Position numbers and translations under genes: made by a program
In this document: positions 1 to 8,594 of the stretch, piece after piece
How positions within the stretch are numbered: position 1 is the first letter of the stretch
Layout: each line of letters starts with the position of its first letter
NCBI RefSeq assembly: GCF_011040495.1
Contig: NZ_CP049037.1
Location: 1,798,001-1,862,000, forward strand
Reading direction: 5' to 3'
Source: Pseudohalocynthiibacter aestuariivivens
GTDB taxonomy: Bacteria > Pseudomonadota > Alphaproteobacteria > Rhodobacterales > Rhodobacteraceae
DNA: 64,000 nucleotides
Notes under the pieces: model-generated
The model's input: the letters and a program-made list of their open reading frames with translations, nothing else
Databases searched by the model: none
What the model was told of the DNA's origin: nothing

Positions 1-561
1 GAAGATCAGGATTGGGTCCAGCACCGCATTCAGCGTACCACCATATAGCGTGGCATACATCGCCCGACGCGCATCACCATGCGCCCGCAGGATCGCTCCG
101 CCGACCATCCCGATAATCAACAGCGGCAGGCTGGGGATGACGATCTGAAGGTAATGCACCGCCAGCCCTGCCGTTTCGCCGCGCGCTCCCAGAAGCTCCA
201 CCAACTCTGGCAACCATATCCAGACGGCGGCAGTGAAGACTGCGCCGAAAACAACCCCGTAGATCAAGGAATTGGTCGCGCGGTCGCGTGCCAGATCTAC
301 ATTGCCAGCGCCCAGTGCGCGCGCCACTAATGCGCCCGCCGAGATCGCCATGCCGATACCGAATGACGTGGTAAAAAACAAAATCGCACCGGCATAACCG
401 ACGGCTGCCGCCAGCTCTGACTTGCCCAGCATGGCGATAAAGATCATGTCGACAAAATCGACAAAGAAGATCGCCATTAGTCCGACCGACGCGGTCAAGG
501 ACATCACGCTGACGTGGCGAAAGAGGTTTCCGCTCAGAAATTTTGCTTGGATGCCAGACAC
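1..561 (-). CDS. MATE family efflux transporter, N-terminal part (runs off the left edge)
   Basis: Only the first 187 codons are present; the C-terminal part lies beyond position 1. The reading frame gives several long hydrophobic segments with short polar links, including the stretches LMAIFFVDFVDMIFIAML and GYAGAILFFTTSFGIGMAI, and a GNVDLARDRATNSLIYG loop, all typical of the NorM/DinF-type MATE fold of Na+- or H+-driven multidrug exporters in the inner membrane. There is no ATG near the N-terminus. GTG at 561 is chosen because GGAAG lies about 7 nt upstream; GTG at 567 is the alternative. It follows gltX on the same strand by about 120 nt. Substrate cannot be inferred. Confidence 0.8.
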   Translation of the reverse strand, partial: MSGIQAKFLSGNLFRHVSVMSLTASVGLMAIFFVDFVDMIFIAMLGKSELAAAVGYAGAILFFTTSFGIGMAISAGALVARALGAGNVDLARDRATNSLIYGVVFGAVFTAAVWIWLPELVELLGARGETAGLAVHYLQIVIPSLPLLIIGMVGGAILRAHGDARRAMYATLYGGTLNAVLDPILIF

Positions 562-681
562 GCGCACGCTTCCAGTGAACTGCCGAAGAATTACATCTCA
601 GAAAATCAGATGTGCGCAAACAATCCAAGCTGCGATTGCGACAGGGGTCACCCTGCGTCGATGCACACTACCCGACGGACA

Positions 682-2007
682 TCATCCGCGGGCGCGGATC
701 ACCTGCAAGAGCGGCAGAACCTGCGCCATGTCCGGCCCATGTGCCCGCCCCGTCAACGCCTTACGCAGTGGCATGAACAGGCCGCGTCCCTTGCGCCCAG
801 TCTGTTCCTTGACCGCCGCTGTCCACGTCCCCCAACTGGTTTCGTCCAGCGGTTCCTTGGGCAGCAGCTCCATCGCCTCGGCGACAAATGCACGATCTTC
901 ATCATCGATGTCAGGCTCCGCGCCGTCTCGGAACATCTCCCACCACCCCGTGAGGTCATGTAGCGTGGTGATGTTCTCTCGCGTTACCGCCCAAAATTGC
1001 TCGGCCTGATCCTGTGGTACGCCAATCTCTGCGATCTTTGCTGCTACGGCGGAGAAATCCAACGATTGCAAATGCCGCGCGGTTAACGGAAAGAGGTCGG
1101 CCACATCGAACTTCGTCGGTGCCGAGCCAAATCGTTCGATGTTAAACCCTTCGATCAACTCCGACATGTCATTGCGCATCTCGACAGGATCAGCAGACCC
1201 CAGGCGCGCCATCAGGCTAAGCAACGCCATCGGTTCCACCCCTTGCGCCCGGAGGTCACGCAGGCTCAGCACGCCCAGACGCTTCGACAGCGACTCGCCC
1301 TGCGGGCCAGTCAGCAAAGAGTGATGCGCAAACGATGGCACGGTTCCGCCAAGCGCCTCGATGATCTGGATTTGGGTCGCAGTGTTGGTCACGTGATCGG
1401 ACCCGCGCACGACGTGACTGACGCCCATTTCGGTGTCATCCACGACCGACGCCAACGTATACAGTATCTGACCATCGCCCCGGATCAGCACCGGGTCGCT
1501 GACCGAGGCCGCATCAATGCTGATATCGCCCAGCACGCCGTCAGACCATTCGATCCGCTCCTGATCCAGTTTGAACCGCCACACACCCGGTCCGCGCTCG
1601 GCGCGCAGCGCATCTTTCTGGGCGTCACTCAGGTCCAGTGCCGCGCGATCATAAACCGGAGGCCGACCCATGTTCAGTTGCTTCTTGCGCTTCAGGTCCA
1701 GTTCGGTCGGGGTCTCAAACGCCTCGTAGAACCGCCCCATCTCACGCAGCTTTTCCGCAGCAGCCTCGTAACGGTCCAATCTCTGCGACTGCCGCTCAAC
1801 CCGGTCCCATGTCAGGCCCAACCATTCCAGATCTTCCTTCAGCGCGTCGACATATATCTCTTTGCTGCGTTCGGGATCTGTATCGTCGATCCGCAGGATG
1901 AATGTGCCGCCCGCTTTGCGCGCGATCATATAGTTCATCAGCGCGGTGCGCAGATTGCCGACGTGGATGTATCCGGTGGGCGATGGGGCAAATCGGGTGG
2001 TGGTCAT
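682..2007 (-). CDS. gltX: Glutamate--tRNA ligase
   Basis: Class I aminoacyl-tRNA synthetase of 441 residues that charges tRNA-Glu in the cytoplasm. The class I HIGH signature appears as HVGN (residues 15-18) in the context FAPSPTGYIHVGN. The KMSKS loop is the divergent SLSKR at 239-243, and the IDDTDPERS block is near residue 40. The ATG at 2007 is preceded by AGGAG about 9 nt upstream. The open frame continues further upstream, but that extension has no family resemblance and is left out. The SLSKR variant and length resemble the second, shorter GluRS type of alphaproteobacteria, so a role in charging a subset of tRNAs is possible but not shown here. Confidence 0.95.
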   Translation of the reverse strand: MTTTRFAPSPTGYIHVGNLRTALMNYMIARKAGGTFILRIDDTDPERSKEIYVDALKEDLEWLGLTWDRVERQSQRLDRYEAAAEKLREMGRFYEAFETPTELDLKRKKQLNMGRPPVYDRAALDLSDAQKDALRAERGPGVWRFKLDQERIEWSDGVLGDISIDAASVSDPVLIRGDGQILYTLASVVDDTEMGVSHVVRGSDHVTNTATQIQIIEALGGTVPSFAHHSLLTGPQGESLSKRLGVLSLRDLRAQGVEPMALLSLMARLGSADPVEMRNDMSELIEGFNIERFGSAPTKFDVADLFPLTARHLQSLDFSAVAAKIAEIGVPQDQAEQFWAVTRENITTLHDLTGWWEMFRDGAEPDIDDEDRAFVAEAMELLPKEPLDETSWGTWTAAVKEQTGRKGRGLFMPLRKALTGRAHGPDMAQVLPLLQVIRARG

Positions 2008-2118
2008 ATGGGGCGCTCCTGAGGTCGAGCGGGATGTGTCACAGCCACAGCCGATTGTCCAGTTTCCGCCCACCTCATGCACGACATCCAGATTATTCAC
2101 CGAAAAAGCTAGAACGAC

Positions 2119-2136
2119 AGAATTCGCGAATTTTCT
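2119..2136. repeat. Intergenic palindrome with AATTCGCGAATT core
   Basis: A perfect 12-nt palindrome AATTCGCGAATT (2121-2132) is flanked by AG on the left and TTCT on the right, so the symmetry extends imperfectly. It lies just downstream of the DUF1801 stop codon and upstream of gltX on the same strand. Similar TTCG/CGAA-centred palindromes occur at several other gene ends in this window. Confidence 0.6.
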
Positions 2137-2143
2137 AACCTCG

Positions 2144-2572
2144 TCAATCTGGATGCACAGGCCAGACAGCATCCAGATCGCATAGCCCGGCCCGGATCAA
2201 TTCGGCCAGCACATTCAGGTCGATCTGGCTCAGTCGAGTGACATACAGACAGGATTTCCCGCGCTTGTGCTTGCCCAGACGATTCAGGATATCAGTGTAA
2301 TCACGGTATCCCGGCATAATGTAGATCGACAGGCTTGCCTTGCGCGGCGAAAACCCGGTTGCCAGAAAATCACCCTCGCGACCGCTGTCGTAGACGTAGT
2401 GATACCGACCATAACCGATGATCGACTCTCCCCACATACGCGGAACATAGCCAGTGACATCGGAAAAGAAACTCAACAAGCGTTTGCCGTCCGACCGGCG
2501 CACCTCTGGTGTAACACCATCCAGAAAATCCTCTGGCGATAGCGCGGTGGGCTGCGTCTTGTTCTGGCTCAT
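2144..2572 (-). CDS. DUF1801 (YdhG-like) domain protein
   Basis: A 142-residue soluble protein matching the DUF1801/YdhG pattern: an N-terminal helix pair (PEDFLDGVTPEVRRSDGKRL), the central MWGESIIGYGRYHYVY segment, then FSPRKASLSIYIMPG and a C-terminal KRGKSCLYVTRLSQIDL block. Members are small cytoplasmic proteins of unknown biochemical function. Some are linked to iron or to other small-molecule binding, but nothing here decides between these. It starts at ATG 2572 and is transcribed towards gltX, divergently from the MBL-fold gene at 2671. The 98-nt divergent gap contains a small CTCAC/GTGAG inverted repeat near 2597-2612. Confidence 0.8.
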   Translation of the reverse strand: MSQNKTQPTALSPEDFLDGVTPEVRRSDGKRLLSFFSDVTGYVPRMWGESIIGYGRYHYVYDSGREGDFLATGFSPRKASLSIYIMPGYRDYTDILNRLGKHKRGKSCLYVTRLSQIDLNVLAELIRAGLCDLDAVWPVHPD

Positions 2573-2670
2573 CGCTCGGGGCCCCGTCTCATCTCACTTT
2601 CGTGTGAGAGCGTAGGCGCAATCACTGTTCTGCGCTAGGCTTGACCCTGCCCCATACACGGAGAGACACC

Positions 2671-3579
2671 ATGACCCACCACCTGACCCGCCGCACCCTC
2701 TTGTCCGCCGCAGCCGCGCTGCCATTGGCCCACGCCGCACAGGCGAGTGCCCCGTTACTGGGCGCATCCAGCGCCCTGCACCGCCGGTTCATCCTCGGCA
2801 ATTTCGAGGTAACAACGCTGCTTGCAGCCAGCGCAACGCGCGACGACCCGCACAGCATCTTTGGCCTCAACGTCGATGAGGCAGCGTTTCGAAGCGCCGC
2901 CGAGGCGGCAATGCTACCAGTTGATCAGGCGCAGTTTTTCTTTACCCCGACCATCGTCAACACCGGCGCCGAACTGGTGTTGTTCGACACCGGTCTCAAT
3001 GCGGCCGGGATCACCAGCGCACTGGCCGCAGCAGGGTACACCCCGGATCAGGTCGACGTGGTGGTAATCACCCATATGCACGGCGATCATATCGGCGGTT
3101 TGCGCGAAGGTGACACCAGCACGTTCCCCAACGCACGCTATGTCACCGGCGCAAAAGAGTACGACGCGTGGGCCGGGATGGAGAGCGACGCATTCAATGG
3201 CAAGATGCGCCCGCTGGCAGATCAGACAACGATGATCATGCCGGGTCAGACCGTCGCCCCCGGCATCACCGCCATGGCCGCCTTCGGTCACACGCCCGGA
3301 CATATGGCCTACATGATTGAAAGCGAGGGGGTATCCCTGCTGTTGGCAGCCGACTTTGCCAACCACTACGTGTTCTCATTGGGTTACCCAGATTGGGAGG
3401 TCAAATTCGACATGGACAAATCTGCCGCAGCCGCCACACGCCGCAGCCTGCTGGATATGCTTGCCGCCGACCGCATTCCGTTCATCGGCTATCATATGCC
3501 CTTCCCCGCCATCGGCTTTGTTGAAACCCGCGGCGAGGGATTCGGATACATTCCGGAAAGCTATCAATTGCGGCTCTGA
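2671..3579 (+). CDS. Tat-exported MBL-fold metallo-hydrolase
   Basis: 302 residues. The N-terminus TRRTLLSAAAALPLAHAAQA has a twin arginine followed by a hydrophobic stretch and an AxA-like cleavage site, so export by the Tat system to the periplasm is likely. The metallo-beta-lactamase zinc motif HMHGDH is at residues 135-140. Further ligands are plausible in GHTPGHMAYMIES and in the LLLAADFANH segment. The fold covers lactonases, sulfatases and many other hydrolases, so the substrate is unknown. ATG 2671 has GGAGAG just upstream; an in-frame TTG at 2641 is possible but would displace the Tat motif from the N-terminus. It is separated by 63 nt from the following zincin gene on the same strand. 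Confidence 0.88.
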   Translation: MTHHLTRRTLLSAAAALPLAHAAQASAPLLGASSALHRRFILGNFEVTTLLAASATRDDPHSIFGLNVDEAAFRSAAEAAMLPVDQAQFFFTPTIVNTGAELVLFDTGLNAAGITSALAAAGYTPDQVDVVVITHMHGDHIGGLREGDTSTFPNARYVTGAKEYDAWAGMESDAFNGKMRPLADQTTMIMPGQTVAPGITAMAAFGHTPGHMAYMIESEGVSLLLAADFANHYVFSLGYPDWEVKFDMDKSAAAATRRSLLDMLAADRIPFIGYHMPFPAIGFVETRGEGFGYIPESYQLRL

Positions 3580-3642
3580 ATATCGCCCCAACGATATCGG
3601 TCAGGTCTTCCTTTTACCTGGCCGTCGCACCATATCAGCGGC

Positions 3643-4038
3643 ATGGACCCCACTGCCGCTGATATTGATCGCATCGAGACCATCGCCCGGGCCACGATTG
3701 CGGAACTGCCCGCCACCTTTCGCGCGGCCTCCGCGAGCGTGTTGTTGCGGGTGGAGGCGTGGCCTCATCCGCAGATGTTGCGCGATCTGTGTTTAAAGAA
3801 CCCGGCAGAATTGACAGGCCTGTACGAAGGCATCCCAATGACGGAAAAATCCGTCTCCTATCCGGCACCCTACCCGGATCAGGTCTGGCTCTTTGCCGGG
3901 CCAATTCTGATTGAATTGGACGACCGCAATGACGTCACGCTCAATGAGCTCGTTGCACACGTTACTGTGCATGAATTCGCGCATCATTTCGGCTGGTCCG
4001 ATGATGACATCGCCATGATCGACCGATGGTGGGAGTGA
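3643..4038 (+). CDS. Small metallopeptidase-like protein (PF06262-type zincin)
   Basis: 131 residues with no signal peptide. The C-terminal half carries HEFAHHFG, with HEFAH at 110-114 matching the HExxH zinc-binding signature, followed by WSDDDIAMIDRWWE, the ending usual for the minimal zincin family PF06262. The N-terminal half (residues 10-70) includes RVEAWP and LTGLYEGIPMTEKSV, also conserved in that family. Its substrate is not known, and most members have no demonstrated protease activity. It is convergent with nadE, with a 34-nt gap that holds a short T-run/A-run inverted repeat. Confidence 0.85.
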   Translation: MDPTAADIDRIETIARATIAELPATFRAASASVLLRVEAWPHPQMLRDLCLKNPAELTGLYEGIPMTEKSVSYPAPYPDQVWLFAGPILIELDDRNDVTLNELVAHVTVHEFAHHFGWSDDDIAMIDRWWE

Positions 4039-4072
4039 GCCACAGTTCGCGGTGGTTTTTTGCCAAAAATCT

Positions 4073-5737
4073 CTAGGCTTCGCCGTTGTCCCGCCAGCGG
4101 TTCGCGATCGGATAACGCCGGTCCAGCCAAAACGCCGCCTTACTCAACCGGGTGCCCGGCGCGGATTGGAAACGTTTATATTCACTGATATAAAGCAAAT
4201 GCTCGACCTTTTTCGCATCTGCCCGGTCGTACCCGGCGGCAATACAATCTGCAATGCTGCCATCTTGATCGACCAATATCTCCAGTATGCCATCCAGCAC
4301 AGGATAGTCGGGCAGAGAATCGCTGTCTTTTTGGTCCGCGCGCAACTCGGCACTGGGTGGTTTGTCGATCACACGCACGGGGATCACCTCTCCCTCCGGG
4401 CCCTTCATCCAGTCCCGGTGGTTGGCATTGCGCCAGCGGCATGTCTCGAACACGCGGGTTTTGTACATGTCCTTGATCGGGTTATAGCCGCCGGCCATGT
4501 CGCCATAGATCGTGGCGTAGCCCACCGCGACCTCGGACTTGTTGCCCGTGGTCAGAAGCATCTCGCCAAACTTGTTACTCAGCGCCATCAGCAGCAGCCC
4601 GCGCAGGCGCGACTGGATGTTTTCTTCGGTGACATCCGGTTCTGTCCCCTCAAAGAGCGGTGCCAGCGTTTCGGTAATCGCCGCGCGACCGTCGCGGATG
4701 GGGACAAAATCATAACGACAGCCCAGATTGTCGGCGACGGCCTTGGCATCGTCCAGAGAATGCTGCGACGTGTACTCTGAGGGTAACATCACACAGCGCA
4801 CGTTGTCCGGCCCCAGCGCATCAGCGGCAATCGTGGCAACGATCGCCGAATCGATTCCCCCCGACAGCCCCAGCAGCGCCTTCTTAAAGCCAGTCTTGCG
4901 GAAATAGTCCCGCAAGCTCAGAACCATTGCGTGATAATCCTGCTCATACGTGTCCGGCAAATGCGCCAGATCACCCTGCTCTGCCCGCCATCCATCGGGT
5001 CCGCGCACCAGATCAAGATGCGCAATCGCCTCCTGAAAAACCGGCATCTGCAACGCCAGCGCGCCGCCGGGGTTCAGCACGAATGTGCCCCCATCAAACA
5101 CCTGATCGTCCTGCCCGCCGACAAGGTTGAGGTAGATCAACGGCAGACCGGTCTCGACCACCCGAGACACCATGAGCGTCTGCCGCACCCCCATTTTTTC
5201 GCGGTAGTAGGGCGATCCGTTGGGCACCAGCAGGAACTCGGCGCCGGTTTCTTCCAGCGTTTCGGCAACATCCTCGTGCCAGGCGTCCTCGCAGATCGGG
5301 CTGCCGATGCGCACACCGTCCACCACGTAGGGGCCGCCCACCTCTGCTGAATCGTACAGGCGCACCTCATCAAACACGGTTTCATTGGGCAAATGATGTT
5401 TTAGCACCGTCGCGCCTACAGTACCCTTCTTGAGGACATAATAGGCGTTGTGCAGACTGGCCCCGCGCAAGGCCGGGCCGCCGATCCCGATGGCTGGACC
5501 GTCCGCACAATCGACAGCCAACTGTTGAATTGCAGCTATCGCGGCCTGATGGAACACCGGCTTCATCACCAGATCTTGCGTGTTGTAGCCGGTGATGAAC
5601 ATCTCAGGCAGCGCGACCATGTCCGCACCTGCCTCGCGCGCAGCCGCCCAAGCGTTACGCGCCAAAACAGCGTTGCCTTTTATATCGCCCACAGTGGGGT
5701 TCAGTTGCGCAAGCGTAAGGCGAAACCGGTCAGCCAT
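4073..5737 (-). CDS. nadE: Glutamine-dependent NAD+ synthetase
   Basis: 554 residues with the two-domain layout of glutamine-dependent NadE. It catalyses the last step of NAD+ synthesis, amidating nicotinic acid adenine dinucleotide with ammonia drawn from glutamine. The N-terminal nitrilase-type amidase carries the catalytic triad Glu45 (LPEMF), Lys113 (VLKHHLPNE) and Cys149 (SPICED). The C-terminal ATP-pyrophosphatase domain carries SGGIDS at 292-297. The ATG at 5737 follows an AGGAAAGG sequence. A TTG seven codons upstream is possible but less likely. It is a single gene, convergent with the zincin gene. Confidence 0.95.
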   Translation of the reverse strand: MADRFRLTLAQLNPTVGDIKGNAVLARNAWAAAREAGADMVALPEMFITGYNTQDLVMKPVFHQAAIAAIQQLAVDCADGPAIGIGGPALRGASLHNAYYVLKKGTVGATVLKHHLPNETVFDEVRLYDSAEVGGPYVVDGVRIGSPICEDAWHEDVAETLEETGAEFLLVPNGSPYYREKMGVRQTLMVSRVVETGLPLIYLNLVGGQDDQVFDGGTFVLNPGGALALQMPVFQEAIAHLDLVRGPDGWRAEQGDLAHLPDTYEQDYHAMVLSLRDYFRKTGFKKALLGLSGGIDSAIVATIAADALGPDNVRCVMLPSEYTSQHSLDDAKAVADNLGCRYDFVPIRDGRAAITETLAPLFEGTEPDVTEENIQSRLRGLLLMALSNKFGEMLLTTGNKSEVAVGYATIYGDMAGGYNPIKDMYKTRVFETCRWRNANHRDWMKGPEGEVIPVRVIDKPPSAELRADQKDSDSLPDYPVLDGILEILVDQDGSIADCIAAGYDRADAKKVEHLLYISEYKRFQSAPGTRLSKAAFWLDRRYPIANRWRDNGEA

Positions 5738-5904
5738 GATGCTGCCTTTCCTGATCAATGGGGGGATGATTTAGCAGATCGGTGCGCAAGGGAAAGCCGA
5801 ATTGAGCAAAAGCCGTTGTCACTGCGGCACGCGTCCTCTAGATTTCCTGCACCCGCGCGGGGAATGCGGGGACATTGGGCATCTTCGGGCATCGGGGCGA
5901 CGGC

Positions 5905-7422
5905 ATGGCATTCACATGGGCGAAACGGACTCTACTGAGCGTGGCCATATGTCTGGCTGGGTTGGCAGCGGCGCAGGACGGGCAAGTCCAGATCAAGCAA
6001 TATGACGATGGTGGCGTCTACGAGGGCACGTTCAAGGACGGACTGCAACACGGCACCGGCACCTATACCCTGCCCAACGGATATGAATACTCCGGCCAAT
6101 GGGTCGACGGAGAGATCAAGGGTCAGGGCGTCGCGCGCTTTCCAAACGGATCGATCTATGAAGGCGAATTTGCCGAAGGCAAACCCAATGGTGTGGGAAA
6201 GATCGTCTTTACCGATGGCGGCACATTCGAAGGCACATGGAAAGCAGGCAAGATCACGGGCCGCGGCATCGCAGTTTATGCCAATGGCGTGCGCTATGAG
6301 GGCGAGTTTCTGAACGCCATGCATCACGGGCGCGGCAAAATGGTCTCACCCGGTGGCTACATCTATGACGGCACTTGGGTGAACGGCGTCAAGGACGGGC
6401 GTGCCACGATCACTTACCCGGATGGCGCTGTCTACGAGGGTCAGGTGCTGCGCGGTGCCCGGCACGGTCAGGGCACTCTGACCATGCCAGACGGGCTGAT
6501 CTATGCGGGCCTTTGGAAAGACGGCCAGATTGATGGCAAGGGCAAGCTGACCCAACCCAACGGCGACGTCTATGAGGGCGCACTGGTCAGTGGCCGCCGC
6601 GAGGGCGAAGGTCGCGTGATCTACGCCAATGGCGACATTTACGAAGGCACGTTCGAGGACGACAAGCGGCATGGGCAGGGGACGTTTACCGGCACCGACG
6701 GTTATGTTTATCAAGGCAGCTGGGTCGCGGGCCAGATCGCGGGCACCGGCAGCGTCACCTATCCCGACGGTTCGGTTTACGAAGGTGAGTTTCGCGACGA
6801 TCTGGCCAATGGCGAAGGGCTGATCACATATCCGGACGGTTCAACCTATCAGGGCAACTGGGTCGATGGTGTGATCGATGGTCAGGGTCGTGCCACCTAT
6901 CCCAATGGTCTGGTCTATGAAGGTGGGTTCAAATCGGCGCGCAACCACGGGCGCGGGATCATGACCTACGCTGACGGTTACCGCTACGAGGGGGATTGGG
7001 TTGAAGGCCAGCGGCAGGGCGAAGGCACCGCCACCTATCCGGATGGGACCGTCTATGTGGGCGCGTTCGACGACGGTCAACGTCACGGCACCGGTAAAAT
7101 CGTCATGCCCGATGGATTCACCTACGAAGGCGAATGGGTAGAGGGTGAAATCAGCGGTCAGGGCATTGCTACTTACACCAATGGCGACACCTACGAAGGC
7201 ACGTTCAAGGACGGCAAACGCCAAGGTAATGGCACGATGCGCTATGCTGGCGGCGGTCAGGCCAGCGGCGAATGGATCGACGGCGCGCTCAAGGCCGATA
7301 CCGCCGAAATCACCGGGGTTGACACCAGTGGCGATGAGACCTCGGATACGCCCGAAAGCACAGATGCAGCCCAAGGCGACGACGACGCGGCCACCTCTGA
7401 AGAGACCGCACCAGCCGAGTGA
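5905..7422 (+). CDS. Exported MORN-repeat protein
   Basis: 505 residues. A signal peptide (KRTLLSVAICLAGLAAAQ) suggests export to the periplasm or envelope. Residues 37-450 are 18 uninterrupted MORN repeats of exactly 23 residues with the core YEGxF/W...G..G.G...YPDG. A degenerate nineteenth repeat (451-473) and a 32-residue acidic, Asp/Glu/Thr-rich tail follow. Bacterial MORN proteins are mostly uncharacterised; such arrays form elongated beta-hairpin solenoids that may bind lipid or protein partners. The ATG at 5905 is chosen because it places the signal peptide at the N-terminus. The CDF transporter follows 42 nt downstream, so co-transcription is possible. Confidence 0.9.
   Translation: MAFTWAKRTLLSVAICLAGLAAAQDGQVQIKQYDDGGVYEGTFKDGLQHGTGTYTLPNGYEYSGQWVDGEIKGQGVARFPNGSIYEGEFAEGKPNGVGKIVFTDGGTFEGTWKAGKITGRGIAVYANGVRYEGEFLNAMHHGRGKMVSPGGYIYDGTWVNGVKDGRATITYPDGAVYEGQVLRGARHGQGTLTMPDGLIYAGLWKDGQIDGKGKLTQPNGDVYEGALVSGRREGEGRVIYANGDIYEGTFEDDKRHGQGTFTGTDGYVYQGSWVAGQIAGTGSVTYPDGSVYEGEFRDDLANGEGLITYPDGSTYQGNWVDGVIDGQGRATYPNGLVYEGGFKSARNHGRGIMTYADGYRYEGDWVEGQRQGEGTATYPDGTVYVGAFDDGQRHGTGKIVMPDGFTYEGEWVEGEISGQGIATYTNGDTYEGTFKDGKRQGNGTMRYAGGGQASGEWIDGALKADTAEITGVDTSGDETSDTPESTDAAQGDDDAATSEETAPAE
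6013..7323 (+). repeat. MORN-coding repeat array, 19 units of 69 bp
   Basis: The array encodes nineteen 23-residue MORN units, the last one degenerate. Alternate units differ: one type has F after YEG and an HG pair (for example LQHGTG, MHHGRG, KRHGQG), the other has W and an I-x-G pair (EIKGQG, QIDGKG, EISGQG). The effective period is therefore 46 residues (138 bp). W occurs in units 2, 4, 6 and 8 and then in 11, 13, 15, 17 and 19, so the alternation slips by one unit at units 9-10. Confidence 0.85.
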
Positions 7423-7464
7423 CGCCCCACCGACCGGCCTAACCGAATATCGAAGGAACGCGGC

Positions 7465-8373
7465 ATGGGCCATGGACACCAGCACGTGAACCCCGAAGCT
7501 GGCGACATGCGAGTGGCCTTGGCTGTTCTGGTCAACCTCGGACTGACGGTCGCGCAGATTATCGGGGGCATCATGGCGGGCAGTCTGGCCTTGATCGCGG
7601 ACGCGTTGCACAATTTTTCGGACGCGATTTCTCTTATTATTGCCTTTGTCGCGCGCAAGATCGCCCGCCGTCCTGCGGATGCGACCATGACATTCGGCTA
7701 CGGCCGGGCCGAGATTGTCGCCGCCTTGATCAATTACACGACTTTGATCGTCATAGGGCTTTACCTCATTTACGAAGCGGCCATGCGCTTTGCGGATCCG
7801 CAACCGGTTGATGGCTGGCTGATCGTGATCATTGCGGGCATCGCTCTGACCGTTGACCTAGTTACTGCTGCGCTAACCTTTACCATGTCGAAATCCAGCA
7901 TGAACATCCGTGCGGCATTTCTACACAACGTGGCGGATGCGCTCGGCTCTGTGGCAGTTATCGTCGCGGGCGTTGCGATTCTGCTCTATGATTGGCGTCT
8001 GATCGACCCGATCGTGACCTTGCTGATCGCCGGCTATATCCTTTGGCAATCGTTTCGCGAAATCGGCGGTGTCATTCGTATCCTGATGCTGGGTAGTCCA
8101 CCCGACATGGATGTTGTGACCGTCGCCGCGATCCTGCGCAATGTTGACGGTGTCGCGGATGTCCATCACCTGCACCTGTGGCAGATGCAGGAACATACTG
8201 CAGCACTGGATGCTCATGTCGTCATCGACGTCGGTCGCTGGTCCGATGCGGACGCGATCAAGGCTCGGATCAAGGAACTATGCACAAAAACACTGGCGAT
8301 CTCACACACGACGCTGGAACTGGAATGTGCAGAGCATGCCTGCACCGACCGCGAAATGATCGCGCAGGGCTGA
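7465..8373 (+). CDS. Cation diffusion facilitator (CDF) metal transporter
   Basis: 302 residues; an inner-membrane proton-coupled exporter of divalent metals, probably zinc, from the cytoplasm. It begins with a His-rich MGHGHQH N-terminus and has about six membrane segments. The transport-site motif in the second helix is ADALHNFSD (His49 and Asp53), with the partner motif LHNVADALGS in the fifth helix. The cytoplasmic C-terminal domain contains VHHLHLWQM, typical of the ZitB/CzcD branch. AAGGAA precedes the ATG. Metal specificity cannot be fixed by eye, although the HxxxD site in the second helix favours Zn2+/Co2+ transporters. Confidence 0.92.
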   Translation: MGHGHQHVNPEAGDMRVALAVLVNLGLTVAQIIGGIMAGSLALIADALHNFSDAISLIIAFVARKIARRPADATMTFGYGRAEIVAALINYTTLIVIGLYLIYEAAMRFADPQPVDGWLIVIIAGIALTVDLVTAALTFTMSKSSMNIRAAFLHNVADALGSVAVIVAGVAILLYDWRLIDPIVTLLIAGYILWQSFREIGGVIRILMLGSPPDMDVVTVAAILRNVDGVADVHHLHLWQMQEHTAALDAHVVIDVGRWSDADAIKARIKELCTKTLAISHTTLELECAEHACTDREMIAQG

Positions 8374-8422
8374 CGCGCAATTGGGGCTTTTCATTTTTTT
8401 TCGTCCCACCTATGGTGCGGGC

Positions 8423-8512
8423 ATGTTGACCAATGGGCATATCATCACGAACGCGGACCGCTTAGGCGGACTGTGCGCCCCTGCCCGACTGCTAGACCTA
8501 AGCCGCCTCTGA
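8423..8512 (+). CDS. Leucine-rich leader peptide of leuA (attenuator)
   Basis: A 29-residue open frame from ATG 8423 to TGA 8512, directly upstream of leuA. It contains seven leucine codons after the start (TTG, TTA, CTG, CTG, CTA, CTA, CTC), four of them packed in the C-terminal RLLDLSRL. It includes TTA and CTA codons that are rare in GC-rich genomes. The codon cluster and stop codon lie inside the RNA inverted repeats described in the next entry. This is the classical arrangement for ribosome-mediated attenuation of a leucine biosynthetic gene. Its Shine-Dalgarno is weak (GGTGCGGG). No homologue search was possible. Confidence 0.75.
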   Translation: MLTNGHIITNADRLGGLCAPARLLDLSRL

Positions 8513-8575
8513 GCGTGCCCTCCGGCGCGACCGCTCAGAGGATGTGCCTGCTCGCGCCACCAGGCTTAGGATTTT
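8458..8575 (+). promoter_or_regulatory. leuA transcription attenuator with alternative hairpins
   Basis: Three mutually exclusive pairings are visible. CCTAAGCC (8497-8504), inside the leucine codon cluster, can pair either with the upstream GCTTAGG (8460-8466) or with the downstream GGCTTAGG (8563-8570). Nested within the latter is a perfect 10-bp stem, CCTCTGAGCG (8506-8515) with its complement at 8532-8541. The downstream pairing is followed by ATTTT, a weak terminator tail. A ribosome stalled at the leucine codons would cover the 8497-8504 strand and change the folding. Regulation by leucine supply is an inference from this layout. Confidence 0.7.
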
Positions 8576-8594
8576 CAGAACAAAGAGACCCATC

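Noticed and set aside
1243..2022. 259-codon plus-strand frame opposite gltX
   Set aside because: Antisense to a clear glutamyl-tRNA synthetase gene, no Shine-Dalgarno, no family resemblance.
2008..2172. 55-codon N-terminal extension of gltX
   Set aside because: The extension has no similarity to GluRS and the Shine-Dalgarno points to ATG 2007.
6841..7803. 320-codon minus-strand frame opposite the MORN gene
   Set aside because: It simply mirrors the 69-bp repeats and has no recognisable domain.
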